Part shown: piece by piece, positions 34,034 to 43,224 of the stretch
Numbering within the stretch: the stretch's first letter is position 1
How the letters are laid out: each line of letters begins with the position of its first letter
The notes under the pieces: generated by a model
Databases searched by the model: none
Told to the model about the DNA's origin: nothing
The model's input: only the letters and a program-made list of their open reading frames with translations
Position numbers and translations under genes: made by a program
DNA from: Saprospiraceae bacterium
GTDB taxonomy: Bacteria; Bacteroidota; Bacteroidia; Chitinophagales; Saprospiraceae
Assembly: GCA_028285545.1 (NCBI GenBank)
Contig: JANQPA010000050.1
Location: 124,001 to 188,000, forward strand
DNA length: 64,000 nt
Direction: 5' to 3'

Positions 34034-34387
34034 TGTATGTGATTGATTTAATGCTAAGATTACTGAAACTGACGATATGTTCGGTGGGAAGAATGCTCTT
34101 AAATTTAGCGAAACTTTTTAAAAACTAAAAGAATCTTCCTTTTTTTAGTAATGATCGGTACTTTTCAGCTTTTTCCATGACAAAAACCGTATTTAAAATT
34201 TTACCTTCCTGAAATAAATTTACTTTAACACTAAATTTATGTATTAAAATAAAATGTTTTCTCTTTCTGATTTATTCAACCTCAGAAAAAAGGAATTGAA
34301 AATTCATTTATTTATAGAAATATTAATTCACCTTAAATCCTAAGCTATAACCATTGAATTTTTATCAAATCATAATTGTTCGATCTT
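34034..34387. other. Divergent intergenic region
   Basis: About 350 very AT-rich bases between the start codons of the GNAT gene (minus) and the subtilase gene (plus). Promoters for both are expected here. I see no open frame, RNA gene or strong repeat. Confidence 0.5.
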
Positions 34388-36169
34388 ATGATTAATAAAT
34401 TGATTTTTTTAACATTTGCCTTTGTCACCTGCTTGTTTATTCCTGCAAATACCCAAAGTTCAAAGCTCGATTTTAAAATCCATCCGGACCTTAGGGATTT
34501 AATCGAAAAAGAAGGCGCGGCGGACCTGATTATTGTTTTTCATGATCAGGCGGATGTGACTGGGGCTTACAAAATTCGTGGTAAAGAAAATAAAGGCCGA
34601 TTTGTTTTTCAAAAATTACGTGCTCAAGCCATAAAAAGTCAGAAAAGAGCCATTCAACTGCTTAATCAATCTGATCAAACTTTTGACGCCTTTTATATAG
34701 TAAATGCCATCCATACTGAAGTGAATGGCCAACTTTTAGAAAAACTGGCGGAGCTTCCCGAGGTAAAAATGCTTATTCCTAATCCAAAAGTAAGTTTAGA
34801 AGTACCTGTAGACCAACAAAACACTGCCCTTAATTTCCGCAATGCCATAGAATGGGGAATTGCTAAAATCGGAGCCGATCAGGTTTGGGAAATGGGTTAC
34901 CAAGGTCAAGGAGTAGTAATTGCAGGACAGGACACAGGATACGAATGGGATCATCCTAGTTTGAAGGAAAAATATAGAGGATGGAAAAATGGAGAAGTAG
35001 ATCATAATTATAATTGGCATGATGCCATCCGTGAGATAAGCTCCCTTCACGGTGATGCTGAAAGGACTGCCGAAGACAATGATTGTGGACTGGATTCTGC
35101 GATACCTTGTGATGATCACAATCACGGAACACACACAATGGGCACTATGGTTGGTGATGATGAACAGGGGAATCAGATTGGAGTAGCTCCGCAGGCTACC
35201 TGGATTGGCTGTCGGAATATGGAAGAGGGCTGGGGCTCTCCAGCTTCTTATATAGAATGTTTTGAATGGTTCTTAGCTCCAACAAATCTTTCTGGCCAAA
35301 ATCCAGATCCTGATATGGCACCTCATGTCATTAATAATTCCTGGTCTTGTCCTGAAATAGAAGGTTGTACTTCCGAAAACTGGTCCTTGATGCAAACGGT
35401 TATCAGTAACCTCAAGGCGGCAGGTGTAGTAGTGGTGGTTTCGGCCGGCAATGGTGGTCGTGCAGGATGTGCTACTGTTCAAGCTCCCGCTGCTATGTTT
35501 GAAGAGAGCTTTTCTATAGGAGCCATGGCTTTTAATGATACTATTGCCTCTTTTAGCAGTAGAGGCCCCGTCTTGGTAGATGGGTCCGGGCGGCTTAAAC
35601 CAGATGTTGCGGCTCCTGGTGTGTTGGTTCGTTCCGCAATTCGTGGGGGTCGATATGCTTCATTCAGTGGTACGAGTATGGCCGGACCTCACGTAGCAGG
35701 TTTAGTAGCTCTGATAATTTCCGCAAATCCTTCTCTAGCCGGGGAAGTCGAAACAATTGAGAACATCATTCGCAGAAGTGCCATCCCAACTACTACCGAA
35801 GAGCGTTGTGGGGATGTATCGGGTACAGATATTCCGAACAATACCTATGGCTACGGACGGATAAATGCTGTTAAGGCAGTACAGGAGGCCCTATGGTTTT
35901 TTGATGATGAAAAACTAGGTAATCAAGGTGTCTTTTTATTTCCTAATCCCGCCAGCGAATTGTTACAATTTCGCTTTAGAGATTGGCAGGGCTCCAGCAT
36001 TCTAGCTATTTTCAATAGTGTGGGACAATTGATTTTGGAGGAAAACTGGGAACTAAATCCTTCTGATGTACAATCAGTGGAGTTGGAGAACTTTACTGAG
36101 GGTATATATTTTTACAAAATTACCGGAGAATCTAGAGAAGCAAGTGGACAATTTATAAAAAACAGATAA
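34388..36169 (+). CDS. Secreted subtilisin-like (S8) serine protease, T9SS substrate
   Basis: The ATG at 34388 opens a signal peptide (MINKLIFLTFAFVTCLFIPA); a TTG 12 bases upstream is less likely. An inhibitor-like propeptide spans about residues 25-140. The S8 domain holds the triad Asp182 (AGQDTGYEWDHP), His246 (HNHGTHTMG) and Ser430 (FSGTSMAGPHVAG), plus VVVVSAGNGG for the oxyanion Asn. The C-terminal 75 or so residues form a T9SS sorting domain (VFLFPNPASELLQF, then EGIYFYKI and a basic end). At 594 residues it is a compact secreted protease, and it fits the protein-degrading theme of the region. A strong terminator overlaps its stop codon. Confidence 0.94.
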   Translation: MINKLIFLTFAFVTCLFIPANTQSSKLDFKIHPDLRDLIEKEGAADLIIVFHDQADVTGAYKIRGKENKGRFVFQKLRAQAIKSQKRAIQLLNQSDQTFDAFYIVNAIHTEVNGQLLEKLAELPEVKMLIPNPKVSLEVPVDQQNTALNFRNAIEWGIAKIGADQVWEMGYQGQGVVIAGQDTGYEWDHPSLKEKYRGWKNGEVDHNYNWHDAIREISSLHGDAERTAEDNDCGLDSAIPCDDHNHGTHTMGTMVGDDEQGNQIGVAPQATWIGCRNMEEGWGSPASYIECFEWFLAPTNLSGQNPDPDMAPHVINNSWSCPEIEGCTSENWSLMQTVISNLKAAGVVVVVSAGNGGRAGCATVQAPAAMFEESFSIGAMAFNDTIASFSSRGPVLVDGSGRLKPDVAAPGVLVRSAIRGGRYASFSGTSMAGPHVAGLVALIISANPSLAGEVETIENIIRRSAIPTTTEERCGDVSGTDIPNNTYGYGRINAVKAVQEALWFFDDEKLGNQGVFLFPNPASELLQFRFRDWQGSSILAIFNSVGQLILEENWELNPSDVQSVELENFTEGIYFYKITGESREASGQFIKNR

Positions 36170-36198
36170 GCGGCCCGACGGCCGCTTATCTGTTTTTT
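36157..36198 (+). terminator. Rho-independent terminator of the subtilase gene
   Basis: Arms AAAAAACAGATAAGCGGCC (36157-36175) and GGCCGCTTATCTGTTTTTT (36180-36198) are perfect complements around CGAC and end in a T tract. The left arm contains the last codons and stop codon of the protease gene. Confidence 0.92.
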
Positions 36199-36257
36199 AT
36201 GTATCTTTGCGCTCGAAATTTAATGTACAGTTAGCAGCAAGCCTGCAACTTGTCAAT

Positions 36258-36289
36258 ATGAATCATTCCGAATTTTCGGAATGATTCAT
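36258..36289. promoter_or_regulatory. Palindrome upstream of trhO
   Basis: ATGAATCATTCCGAA (36258-36272) and TTCGGAATGATTCAT (36275-36289) form a perfect 15-bp inverted repeat with a 2-base spacer, about 30 bases before the trhO start. It could be an operator, a leader hairpin or a second terminator; no T tract follows. Confidence 0.45.
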
Positions 36290-36318
36290 GTTTATTGGTT
36301 AACGTACAAAATTAAAAC

Positions 36319-37365
36319 ATGAAGCGATTGTACAACCGCATCAACAACGATGAGCTGAAGGATCGTTTGTTGAACAGCGACGAAAAAAGGATAACCCTTT
36401 CTTTTTATCAGTATCATAACATCTCTGATCCTCAGCAATTCCGCAATGATCTATATGAGCGATGGGAAAAGTTAGGCGTTTATGGCAGAATTTATGTTGC
36501 CAAAGAAGGAATTAACGGCCAAATTTCTATTCCTGAAGCCAATAGAGAAGCATTTAAAAAAGACGCCTATGATATTCCTTTCTTAAATGGAATACGACTC
36601 AATTTTGCTATTGAAGATGATGGCAAGTCTTTTTATAAACTCAAAATCAAGGTTAGAGAAAAGATCGTAGCCGATGGCCTGGATGATTCTACATTCGATG
36701 CTACTAAGAGAGGAAAAGGACTTAGCGCTAAGGAATACAATCAATTAACAGATCAGGAAGGAACGATCATAGTGGATATGAGAAACCATTATGAAAGTGA
36801 GGTAGGCTATTTTGAAAATGCCATTCGTCCGGATGTAGAAACCTTTAGGGAAGCCTTACCTGTTGTTGAAGATATGCTTGAAGATAAAAAAGACAGCAAC
36901 ATCATTATGTATTGTACAGGCGGCATTCGGTGCGAAAAGGCTAGTGCCTACTACCTGCATAAGGGGTTCCAAAATGTTTTTATGGTAGAAGGAGGGATCA
37001 TCGAATATTCCCGTCAATGTGAAAAAGAAGGCCTTCCCAATAAATTTATCGGTAAAAATTTTGTTTTTGATGAACGCATGGGCGAACGCATCTCCAATGA
37101 GGTAGTGGCCAAATGTCATCAATGTGGAAAGCCCTGTGATACCCATAAAAACTGTGCTAATGATGCCTGCCATATCTTATTCATCCAATGTGATGAATGT
37201 GCCGAAAAATATGATGACAGCTGCTCAAAACTCTGCTCTGATTTTAATGAGCTGCCTGAAGAAAAGCAGGAAGAATTAAAAGGCACCATTGAATTTAATG
37301 GCACCAAATTTGGGAAGGGAAGGTATAAGGCTTTTAAAAAGGATGAGGGGCTGATATTGTCTTGA
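36319..37365 (+). CDS. trhO: tRNA uridine-34 hydroxylase, rhodanese-related TrhO (YceA family)
   Basis: TrhO makes 5-hydroxyuridine at the tRNA wobble position. The 348-residue protein has the expected N-terminal acylphosphatase-like domain (YGRIYVAKEGINGQISIP). A central rhodanese domain carries IIVDMRNHYESEVGYFENAI and catalytic Cys199 in MYCTGGIRCEKASAYY. A C-terminal Cys-rich, zinc-finger-like tail follows (CHQCGKPCDTHKNC...CDECAEKYDDSCSKLCSDF). All key features are intact. The gene stands alone between terminator-like hairpins and a palindrome-rich intergenic region. Confidence 0.94.
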   Translation: MKRLYNRINNDELKDRLLNSDEKRITLSFYQYHNISDPQQFRNDLYERWEKLGVYGRIYVAKEGINGQISIPEANREAFKKDAYDIPFLNGIRLNFAIEDDGKSFYKLKIKVREKIVADGLDDSTFDATKRGKGLSAKEYNQLTDQEGTIIVDMRNHYESEVGYFENAIRPDVETFREALPVVEDMLEDKKDSNIIMYCTGGIRCEKASAYYLHKGFQNVFMVEGGIIEYSRQCEKEGLPNKFIGKNFVFDERMGERISNEVVAKCHQCGKPCDTHKNCANDACHILFIQCDECAEKYDDSCSKLCSDFNELPEEKQEELKGTIEFNGTKFGKGRYKAFKKDEGLILS

Positions 37366-37702
37366 AGTATTAACCCCAAATACCGGTCGCTAGAGGTTAG
37401 CAAAACATAATTCCCTGCCGATAGGTGCTGCACCACTGCAATTCATAAAACTTAGAACTCAGAATATTGTTGGATGACATAGTGTTATAGACAAAAAGTG
37501 ACATTAAGTTACGAACACTCTACAAATTATAAAGCTCACTGAGTGTCACAGCTACGCCGCTGGATTATTTATATTGACTAAAAACCTTGAGTTGTCACTC
37601 AAGGTTGTTGTGTACCGCCGCCAGGCGGCTTAATATTTGCAAAATAAAACCGCGTAGCGGTGTCATACATTGGCTAAAATAAATCACTCCGAAATTAAAA
37701 AT
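37366..37702. other. Palindrome-rich intergenic region
   Basis: About 340 bases after trhO contain several GC-tipped palindromes in AT-rich DNA: AACCTTGAGT/ACTCAAGGTT (37583-37606), GCCGCC/GGCGGC (37617-37629) and ACCGC/GCGGT (37649-37661). CAGCTACGCCGCTGG lies near 37550 and resembles the reverse of the last one. There is no open frame. The cluster marks the left edge of an island of orphan genes. Confidence 0.55.
37583..37606. terminator. Hairpin AACCTTGAGT/ACTCAAGGTT
   Basis: A perfect 10-bp stem with a 4-base loop, about 220 bases past the trhO stop codon. It may be a distant terminator or part of the palindrome cluster. A T/G-rich tract follows rather than a clean T run. Confidence 0.4.
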
Positions 37703-38548
37703 ATGAGACTAATAAATGCTATGATCTTGTTTTCAATAGTTGGCTTAAGTTCTTGCCAGCTTGATGAAAAATTGCAAGAGGAAGATGTAAAAACCTTATG
37801 GGAAGAATTTGTACGCTTGAAATATGAAGGAGCATTCAGAACAGATACTATTTTTGAACAAAAATTACAATCACAGTTGAATTTGGCTTTAAAAAATGGA
37901 GATGCAAAGGCTGGAAAAAGAATATTAGAATTTGAAACCGAGTGGAATTTTCTAAAAGGAATGGAAGCTATTGCCAGCAAAAAAGTTGATGATCTTAAAA
38001 AATACTCCTCAAATTCCCCGGATGAGACGCTTCAATGGTTTTTAGCCTATAATGAATTGAATAAAAAAAACTTCGATGCTGCAATATTGATATTAAAAAA
38101 CCTTTTGAAAAAACAAGAGCTGGCGGCAGATTTAAACTTGAAAGCCAATTGGTTATTAGGGACCATATACGAAGAACAAGGCATTGACTCCCTTGCGATA
38201 AAATATTATTCAATTGCTTCGCAACTAGGACCGGTTAATAACGAGTTCGATTACTACCTGGAATCAACATTTCATTTAGGAAATATGAGATACATTAATG
38301 ATGAGGTTGACCGCTCCGTCGAAATTTACCAAAAAGCACTGGATGAATCAATCAAATACAAAGTGACAAGATTAGTGCCCGTTGGATTTTATCATCTTGC
38401 AAAAGTTGAAGAGCGACAAGGAAAGCATGAAAACGCTTTACTCAATTATAATAAAGCACTGGAATATGTTATTCAAGAGTTGAACCAGTCTGAACATTTT
38501 ATTATCCCTCTCATTAGGAATAAAATAGAATCATTAGAAAACCAATAA
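37703..38548 (+). CDS. TPR lipoprotein of unknown function
   Basis: The ATG at 37703 gives a lipoprotein signal (MRLINAMILFSIVGLSSCQ, lipobox LSSC). About 280 residues follow, arranged as TPR-like helices: KKNFDAAILILKNLLKKQEL, ANWLLGTIYEEQGIDSLAIK, YYLESTFHLGNMRYINDEVD and HENALLNYNKALEYVIQEL. It should be anchored at the outer membrane and act as a protein-interaction scaffold. It opens the orphan island and sits 23 bases before the next gene, so the two may be co-transcribed. Confidence 0.75.
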   Translation: MRLINAMILFSIVGLSSCQLDEKLQEEDVKTLWEEFVRLKYEGAFRTDTIFEQKLQSQLNLALKNGDAKAGKRILEFETEWNFLKGMEAIASKKVDDLKKYSSNSPDETLQWFLAYNELNKKNFDAAILILKNLLKKQELAADLNLKANWLLGTIYEEQGIDSLAIKYYSIASQLGPVNNEFDYYLESTFHLGNMRYINDEVDRSVEIYQKALDESIKYKVTRLVPVGFYHLAKVEERQGKHENALLNYNKALEYVIQELNQSEHFIIPLIRNKIESLENQ

Positions 38549-38571
38549 TAAAGGAGGCAAATAAATTATCA

Positions 38572-39171
38572 ATGAACTTCGAACTAATCCCGCTACAAAA
38601 AACCATGGAAGTGCTTAAATCCGAACCCGATCCAGAAGCTGCCTTCCAAAAAATACTAAGCTTTGGAAATAAAAGCCTCCCTTCCTCAATTTGGATTCAT
38701 TATGAAAAAATGAACCTCTCCACAGACATTCAGGAAGCCCAGGCATGGATACAACAATCCTTGGATAGGCATCCTCAAACAAGCGGTATCTATTTAGGCT
38801 TGGATACCCTAAATATGAACGAGGGAACCGGAACCAATATCGAAATCGGACTTTCTATTTCCTGCAATCCCAATGAATTAGTGGATGATTGGGCTTATGT
38901 CTGTGAACATTATGGTGAATCACATTTGATAAAAGGGCTGTTCGAAGTGTCCCATACATTTTCTAATGAACAGAAATGGAACAGAGAGGAACGCAGTTTT
39001 GCAGAATACCTGATTTTTCTGGCTTACAGTGGTGTCGTTTTGAGGGAAGCTCTCTTTAGTATAGAATCGGATATTAATTTTCTTTCTATGTGGGGCTTTC
39101 ACGATGGAGATATGTTTTATTTGGTTCAAAAAATGAATGAAATAAAAGAGGTAGTTGCAGGGAAAGAATAA
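38572..39171 (+). CDS. Hypothetical protein
   Basis: I do not recognise this 199-residue acidic protein. It has no signal peptide or membrane segment. The N-terminal half looks helical (LQKTMEVLKSEPDPEAAFQK, DIQEAQAWIQQSLDRHP). The middle contains YLGLDTLNMNEGTGTNIEIG, and the C-terminal half is rich in aromatic and acidic residues (FAEYLIFLAYSGVVLREALF, MWGFHDGDMFYLVQKM). An AAAGGAGG-like Shine-Dalgarno sequence lies about 14 bases before the start, unusual for Bacteroidota and possibly fortuitous. The fold and neighbours would allow an immunity-like protein, but nothing in the sequence shows this. Confidence 0.65.
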   Translation: MNFELIPLQKTMEVLKSEPDPEAAFQKILSFGNKSLPSSIWIHYEKMNLSTDIQEAQAWIQQSLDRHPQTSGIYLGLDTLNMNEGTGTNIEIGLSISCNPNELVDDWAYVCEHYGESHLIKGLFEVSHTFSNEQKWNREERSFAEYLIFLAYSGVVLREALFSIESDINFLSMWGFHDGDMFYLVQKMNEIKEVVAGKE

Positions 39172-39304
39172 GCTTTAAATTTAATAATATGTGTTAATGT
39201 TAGCGCTTCCCTCCAATGGAATAATAGCTTAGAACTCTGCCCCTGATTTTCTCCCAAAGAGTATCTATATTGGTTTTTGAAAACATATTGTTATTAAAAA
39301 CCAA

Positions 39305-39532
39305 ATGAAAATGAAAGAAAAAAAAGCAAGAATGCCGATGGCCAAATCTCGGCATGAACTGGCCAAAGATTTTGGTGTGAGCTATACGACTTTGTACCGC
39401 TGGTTAAAAAGACATTCTATCCACTTACCTCCAGGCTTAGTTACTCCGCAATACATTGAAAAAATCTATTTGGAACTTGGCTTTCCTTTGCCTGAGGAAT
39501 ACCAGCCTGAGGTTATAGAAAGCGAAGATTAA
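39305..39532 (+). CDS. Small helix-turn-helix protein
   Basis: This 75-residue basic/acidic protein has a clear helix-turn-helix: KSRHELAKDFGVSYTTLYRW with LKRHSIHLPPG after it, as in homeodomain-like or transposase-type HTH proteins. The C-terminal 20 residues are acidic (LPEEYQPEVIESED). No catalytic domain is attached, so it is not a transposase in its present form. It may be a local regulator. The gene is isolated by about 130 and 180 bases on either side. Confidence 0.65.
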   Translation: MKMKEKKARMPMAKSRHELAKDFGVSYTTLYRWLKRHSIHLPPGLVTPQYIEKIYLELGFPLPEEYQPEVIESED

Positions 39533-39629
39533 CTTGAATAATACTATGCTTTAAATTCGTCTCCACTTTTATGATATCAATTGTAAGATCTTGAAAGGAA
39601 ATGCAAGAGTATGGCAGGTCAATAAACCC

Positions 39630-39637
39630 TACTTTTG
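39630..39637 (+). promoter_or_regulatory. Possible -7 promoter box of the Cys-rich exported protein gene
   Basis: TACTTTTG fits the Bacteroidota TAnnTTTG box and lies 78 bases before the start codon at 39715. No TTG is present at the ideal upstream spacing, so support is weak. Confidence 0.3.
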
Positions 39638-39714
39638 AATCAGTCATTGGCCAATGATCAAGGGATTGTCGAAAACCTTAAAATAGAGTAGGCAAACAAA
39701 AAAATAAAAACCAG

Positions 39715-40338
39715 ATGAAAAAACTATTGATGCTATCCCTTTTGGTGATAGGAGTGGGCTTTGCGCCCAAACTAAACGCTCAAACAGGTTGTGATGAAAG
39801 CTGTATCGAATGGTGGCTTGTAATTACAGATAATTATGGAAGAGTACTGGAAGAGCATTATTTATATACTACCTGTAATGGTGAAGAAACTGTTTCTGCC
39901 TGCGAGGAGAGTACATCAAGAGGAAATTATTACCTATTTGAGGATGAGGCTTCTTGTGAAGAAGTTTGGGGACTAAGCGTGGTGATGTCTCATGAAAACA
40001 ATGACATGTGCGGAGCCTATGTAAAAGCAAAGGGACGATTGACTAGTAGGGGAGGAGGAAGTTGGAGTGCTGAAACTTACCTGGATAAATACCATGGTGC
40101 AATGCTTTTTTCGGGAATTTGTGAAACGGCCTTTTACTCAGTGGTAGACCGATCATTTGTTTCTACGGCTAATCAACCTAATGTTAGCGCTAATTTTATT
40201 GCAGATGTCGGAATAGGTATTAATCTGACGATTTCAGGTGGTCAGATTGTAGAAGGAGACGGATGGTTATGGTTCCCAGCAGGACCTCCCATTAATCAAT
40301 TCAAATCCACTCAATTTAATAACCCACTTTGTTGGTAA
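39715..40338 (+). CDS. Exported Cys-rich hypothetical protein
   Basis: A signal peptide (MKKLLMLSLLVIGVGFAPKL, ending NAQ) is followed by about 185 residues with eight cysteines (in GCDESC, TTCNG, ACEES, ASCEE, DMCGA, GICET and a C-terminal LCW). They are spread enough to form up to four disulfides. Aromatic- and Gly-rich strands such as ECIEWWLVI-type and GGQIVEGDGWLWFPAGPP suggest a small beta-rich fold. There is no sorting domain, lipobox or membrane segment, so it is likely soluble in the periplasm or secreted by an unknown route. I do not recognise the family. Confidence 0.7.
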   Translation: MKKLLMLSLLVIGVGFAPKLNAQTGCDESCIEWWLVITDNYGRVLEEHYLYTTCNGEETVSACEESTSRGNYYLFEDEASCEEVWGLSVVMSHENNDMCGAYVKAKGRLTSRGGGSWSAETYLDKYHGAMLFSGICETAFYSVVDRSFVSTANQPNVSANFIADVGIGINLTISGGQIVEGDGWLWFPAGPPINQFKSTQFNNPLCW

Positions 40339-40381
40339 GTGCCTGTTTAATCCCAATTAATTTTTATTAAAAACAACCAAA

Positions 40382-40831
40382 ATGAAAACACTAACTTTTG
40401 TATTTGTGGGCATCATATGCCTCAGCTTTACAGCTTGTAATGAAAATAAAGTCATCGAACAGGAATCAGGTAAAGATCAACTTGGTGCAATGGTTCATGA
40501 TATTTTGAAAGAAGAGAATTTAGAGGAAGCCATTTGGAATCCAGAAGGTATGAATTTACCAGATGTACCTACTATCCAAGTGAAAAGTGAAGAAGAATTG
40601 AGAGAATTAATTAAGGACTTAAGTGCTAAGGCCCAGGAATTTGGCAAAACCATAGAACATGTTAATCAGGTGAATCAACGGCGTTATGATGCTTTTCAGA
40701 AAAAACTGGCTACTTCAAATAATCGAAAAGATTCTTTGCGGATAGCCATGGAGTTTCCAGAGATCGTTTACCTAAGAGATACAACTGAATTAATCGATTT
40801 TGGCTTAATTGAAAGACCTCAAACAAACTAA
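40382..40831 (+). CDS. Small lipoprotein, unknown function
   Basis: This 149-residue protein has a lipoprotein signal (MKTLTFVFVGIICLSFTAC, lipobox FTAC) and a charged helical body (KSEEELRELIKDLSAKAQEF, NQVNQRRYDAFQKKLATSNN) that may form a short coiled coil. It follows the Cys-rich exported protein by 43 bases and ends at a strong terminator, so the two probably form one transcript. I cannot assign a role. Confidence 0.7.
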   Translation: MKTLTFVFVGIICLSFTACNENKVIEQESGKDQLGAMVHDILKEENLEEAIWNPEGMNLPDVPTIQVKSEEELRELIKDLSAKAQEFGKTIEHVNQVNQRRYDAFQKKLATSNNRKDSLRIAMEFPEIVYLRDTTELIDFGLIERPQTN

Positions 40832-40842
40832 ATAAAACCTGA

Positions 40843-40864
40843 ACCCGGCTTGGCCAAGCCGGGT
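40843..40864 (+). terminator. Rho-independent terminator at the end of the orphan island
   Basis: ACCCGGCTTGG (40843-40853) is directly followed by its reverse complement CCAAGCCGGGT (40854-40864), then CATTTTTC. It starts 11 bases after the stop codon of the lipoprotein gene. Confidence 0.85.
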
Positions 40865-40981
40865 CATTTTTCAATAGGTAATTAATCGAAAAAATACTAT
40901 CTTTTAGCCCTATTAAGTTAAAATATACTCTTATATAGATGTGTTGCTGAATACTTTTAACGCATCTGCTATTTGCTAGAT

Positions 40982-42982
40982 ATGGCCAAAAAGCGGGTTT
41001 CCCAAAATCAAGCTAAAAAAACTAAGTCTAACTCTGTAACAGGGCCAGATTGGTTATACAATCAAGGTCTGCACCTAATCATTCTAGGTGCTATAAGTTG
41101 TTTATTGTATATAAATACTCTTGGACATACTTATACCCAGGACGATGCCATAGTGATTACAGAAAACATGTTCACCAAGGACGGATTGAGTGGAATTCCC
41201 GGGATATTATCCAACGATACATTTTATGGTTTTTTCCAGGTAGAAGGCAAAGATAAATTAGTTTCCGGGGGTCGATACCGACCTATGACCCTGATCCTTT
41301 TTGCTATAGAGTACCAATTATTTGGTGAAAACCCTTTTATGGGACATTTAATGAATGTCCTTTTCTATGCACTTACTGTGATTGTTTTGTACTGGTTTCT
41401 GCTGTATGCCTTAAACCATTTAAAGGCGGAGCGAAAAACCCTTGCTTATTCCATTGCCTTGGTTAGTGCCATATTATTTGCTACTCATCCTATTCATACG
41501 GAAGTGGTAGCCAATATAAAGGGGCGGGATGAAATAATAGCTCTTTTAGGAGCCTTATCCGCTTTATTGATATCTCTTAAGGCTTATCGCCTGAAAAAGG
41601 GTTGGCAATGGCATTTAGGTGCAGGTTTACTATTTTTTGTTGCCCTGCTTTCTAAAGAAAATGCCATTACCTTTTTGTTTATAGTGCCCTTAAGCTTTTA
41701 CTTTTTTACTAAAGCAAAAGCGAATAAAATTCTCGCTCATGGGTTGCCCTTTCTTGTAGCTACTATTGTGTTTCTTATCATTCGTACCAGCATTCTGGGG
41801 TTTGATTTTGGGGCACCCTCCAGGGAATTGATGAATAATCCCTTTTTGAAATTCAGCAATGGTCAGTATATTCCCTTAGCTTTTCAGGAACGTATGGCTA
41901 CTGTTATCTTTACCCTGGGAAAATATATTCAACTCCTCATTTTCCCTCATCCGCTAACACACGATTATTATCCTCGTCACATCGATGTGATGAATTTTGG
42001 TGATTGGAGGGTTTTATTGAGTTTTATCCTGTATCTGGGAATGGGTATTTACGCACTATTCAGATTGCCTAAAAAGGATATAATTAGTTTTGGCATCTTC
42101 TTTTTCTTAGCCACCATATCTATTGTATCCAATCTGTTGTTTGCAGTAGGAACCAATATGGCAGAACGTCTGGCCTTTATGCCTTCTGTTGGGTTCTGCT
42201 TGATTGTTGGTGTGCTAATTTACAGACTATCCATTCTAAAAAAGTCGAAATTGTCAATGTGGCCAATTGGAATGGCAGGCCTTATTGCTTTGTTGTTTTC
42301 TATTAAAACGATTAGTAGAAATACGGTTTGGAAAGATAATTATACCTTATTTACTACTGATGTGAATACCTCAAAAAATAGTGCCAAACTTCGGAACGCT
42401 GCCGGAGGAGAATTGGTTGTACAATCTAGAAAGGTAAGCGATGAAACCAGGCAACAGCAGATGTTAGTGGAAGCTGAAGGTCATCTAAAAGAAGCAATCA
42501 GGATACATCCACTTTATAAAGAAGCATACTTGATTCTGGGAAATGCCTATAACTATTTAAAAAGATACGATGAATCTGTTCAGGCTTATATCAATGCTCT
42601 ACAATTAGATGCTTCTTATGAAGAGGCTCGAAATAATCTGGCAATTACCTATCAACAGGGAGGTCGATATTATGGAGAGCAACTAGGAGACCTTCCTCGT
42701 GCTATCCAATTTTTGGAGCAGGCCCAAAAAATGCGGCCCAATGAATTTGAAACCAACCGACTATTGGGAGTGGCCTATGGCATACAAGGAAACCCATTAA
42801 AAGCAATTGAATTCTTTACCAAAGCTACTGAAATTGAACCCAATAATGCAGATGCCTGGTTTATGTTGGGATCTGCCTATTATAATATAGGACAAGAAGA
42901 GGTGGGTAGTCAGTATCATCAAAAAGCCATTTCTATAGACCCTGAAGTGCAACAGCGCATGGGAAGTAACCAAGGACAATAA
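40982..42982 (+). CDS. TMTC-like multi-pass membrane protein with C-terminal TPRs
   Basis: The ATG at 40982 gives 666 residues (a TTG 9 bases upstream is less likely). About ten hydrophobic segments cover residues 20-445, with loop motifs like GT-C mannosyltransferases of the TMTC/DUF1736 type: NTLGHTYTQDDAIVITENMF, THPIHTEVVANIKGRDEIIA and FVALLSKENAITFLF. The C-terminal 200 residues hold TPRs (ALQLDASYEEARNNLAITYQ, PNEFETNRLLGVAYGIQGNP, EIEPNNADAWFMLGSAYYNI). In animals TMTC proteins O-mannosylate cadherins. Here a role in glycosylating exported proteins is plausible but inferred. The gene is monocistronic as far as I can see. Confidence 0.82.
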   Translation: MAKKRVSQNQAKKTKSNSVTGPDWLYNQGLHLIILGAISCLLYINTLGHTYTQDDAIVITENMFTKDGLSGIPGILSNDTFYGFFQVEGKDKLVSGGRYRPMTLILFAIEYQLFGENPFMGHLMNVLFYALTVIVLYWFLLYALNHLKAERKTLAYSIALVSAILFATHPIHTEVVANIKGRDEIIALLGALSALLISLKAYRLKKGWQWHLGAGLLFFVALLSKENAITFLFIVPLSFYFFTKAKANKILAHGLPFLVATIVFLIIRTSILGFDFGAPSRELMNNPFLKFSNGQYIPLAFQERMATVIFTLGKYIQLLIFPHPLTHDYYPRHIDVMNFGDWRVLLSFILYLGMGIYALFRLPKKDIISFGIFFFLATISIVSNLLFAVGTNMAERLAFMPSVGFCLIVGVLIYRLSILKKSKLSMWPIGMAGLIALLFSIKTISRNTVWKDNYTLFTTDVNTSKNSAKLRNAAGGELVVQSRKVSDETRQQQMLVEAEGHLKEAIRIHPLYKEAYLILGNAYNYLKRYDESVQAYINALQLDASYEEARNNLAITYQQGGRYYGEQLGDLPRAIQFLEQAQKMRPNEFETNRLLGVAYGIQGNPLKAIEFFTKATEIEPNNADAWFMLGSAYYNIGQEEVGSQYHQKAISIDPEVQQRMGSNQGQ

Positions 42983-43224
42983 TTTTCCGTATAAATTAAA
43001 TGTTCAAACGACTCTTTTGCTAGCCTGCGGTAAAAATAAAGAGGCAATAGGACGGAAAGTGGCCAAAATAGCCCACTTTACTCACTTTTAACTTCCTCTT
43101 TTAACTTTTTACCTACTGCCTTTTACCATTAATATATTCAATTACTTATATTGTTGATCACTATACTTTAATACTTAGAACCCAAAACTTTGAAGCTGGA
43201 ATAGACTTTTACAAATCGATACTT

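Noticed and set aside
39305..39532. Transposase or mobile element for the small HTH gene
   Set aside because: No catalytic domain, no terminal inverted repeats around it and no target duplication seen.
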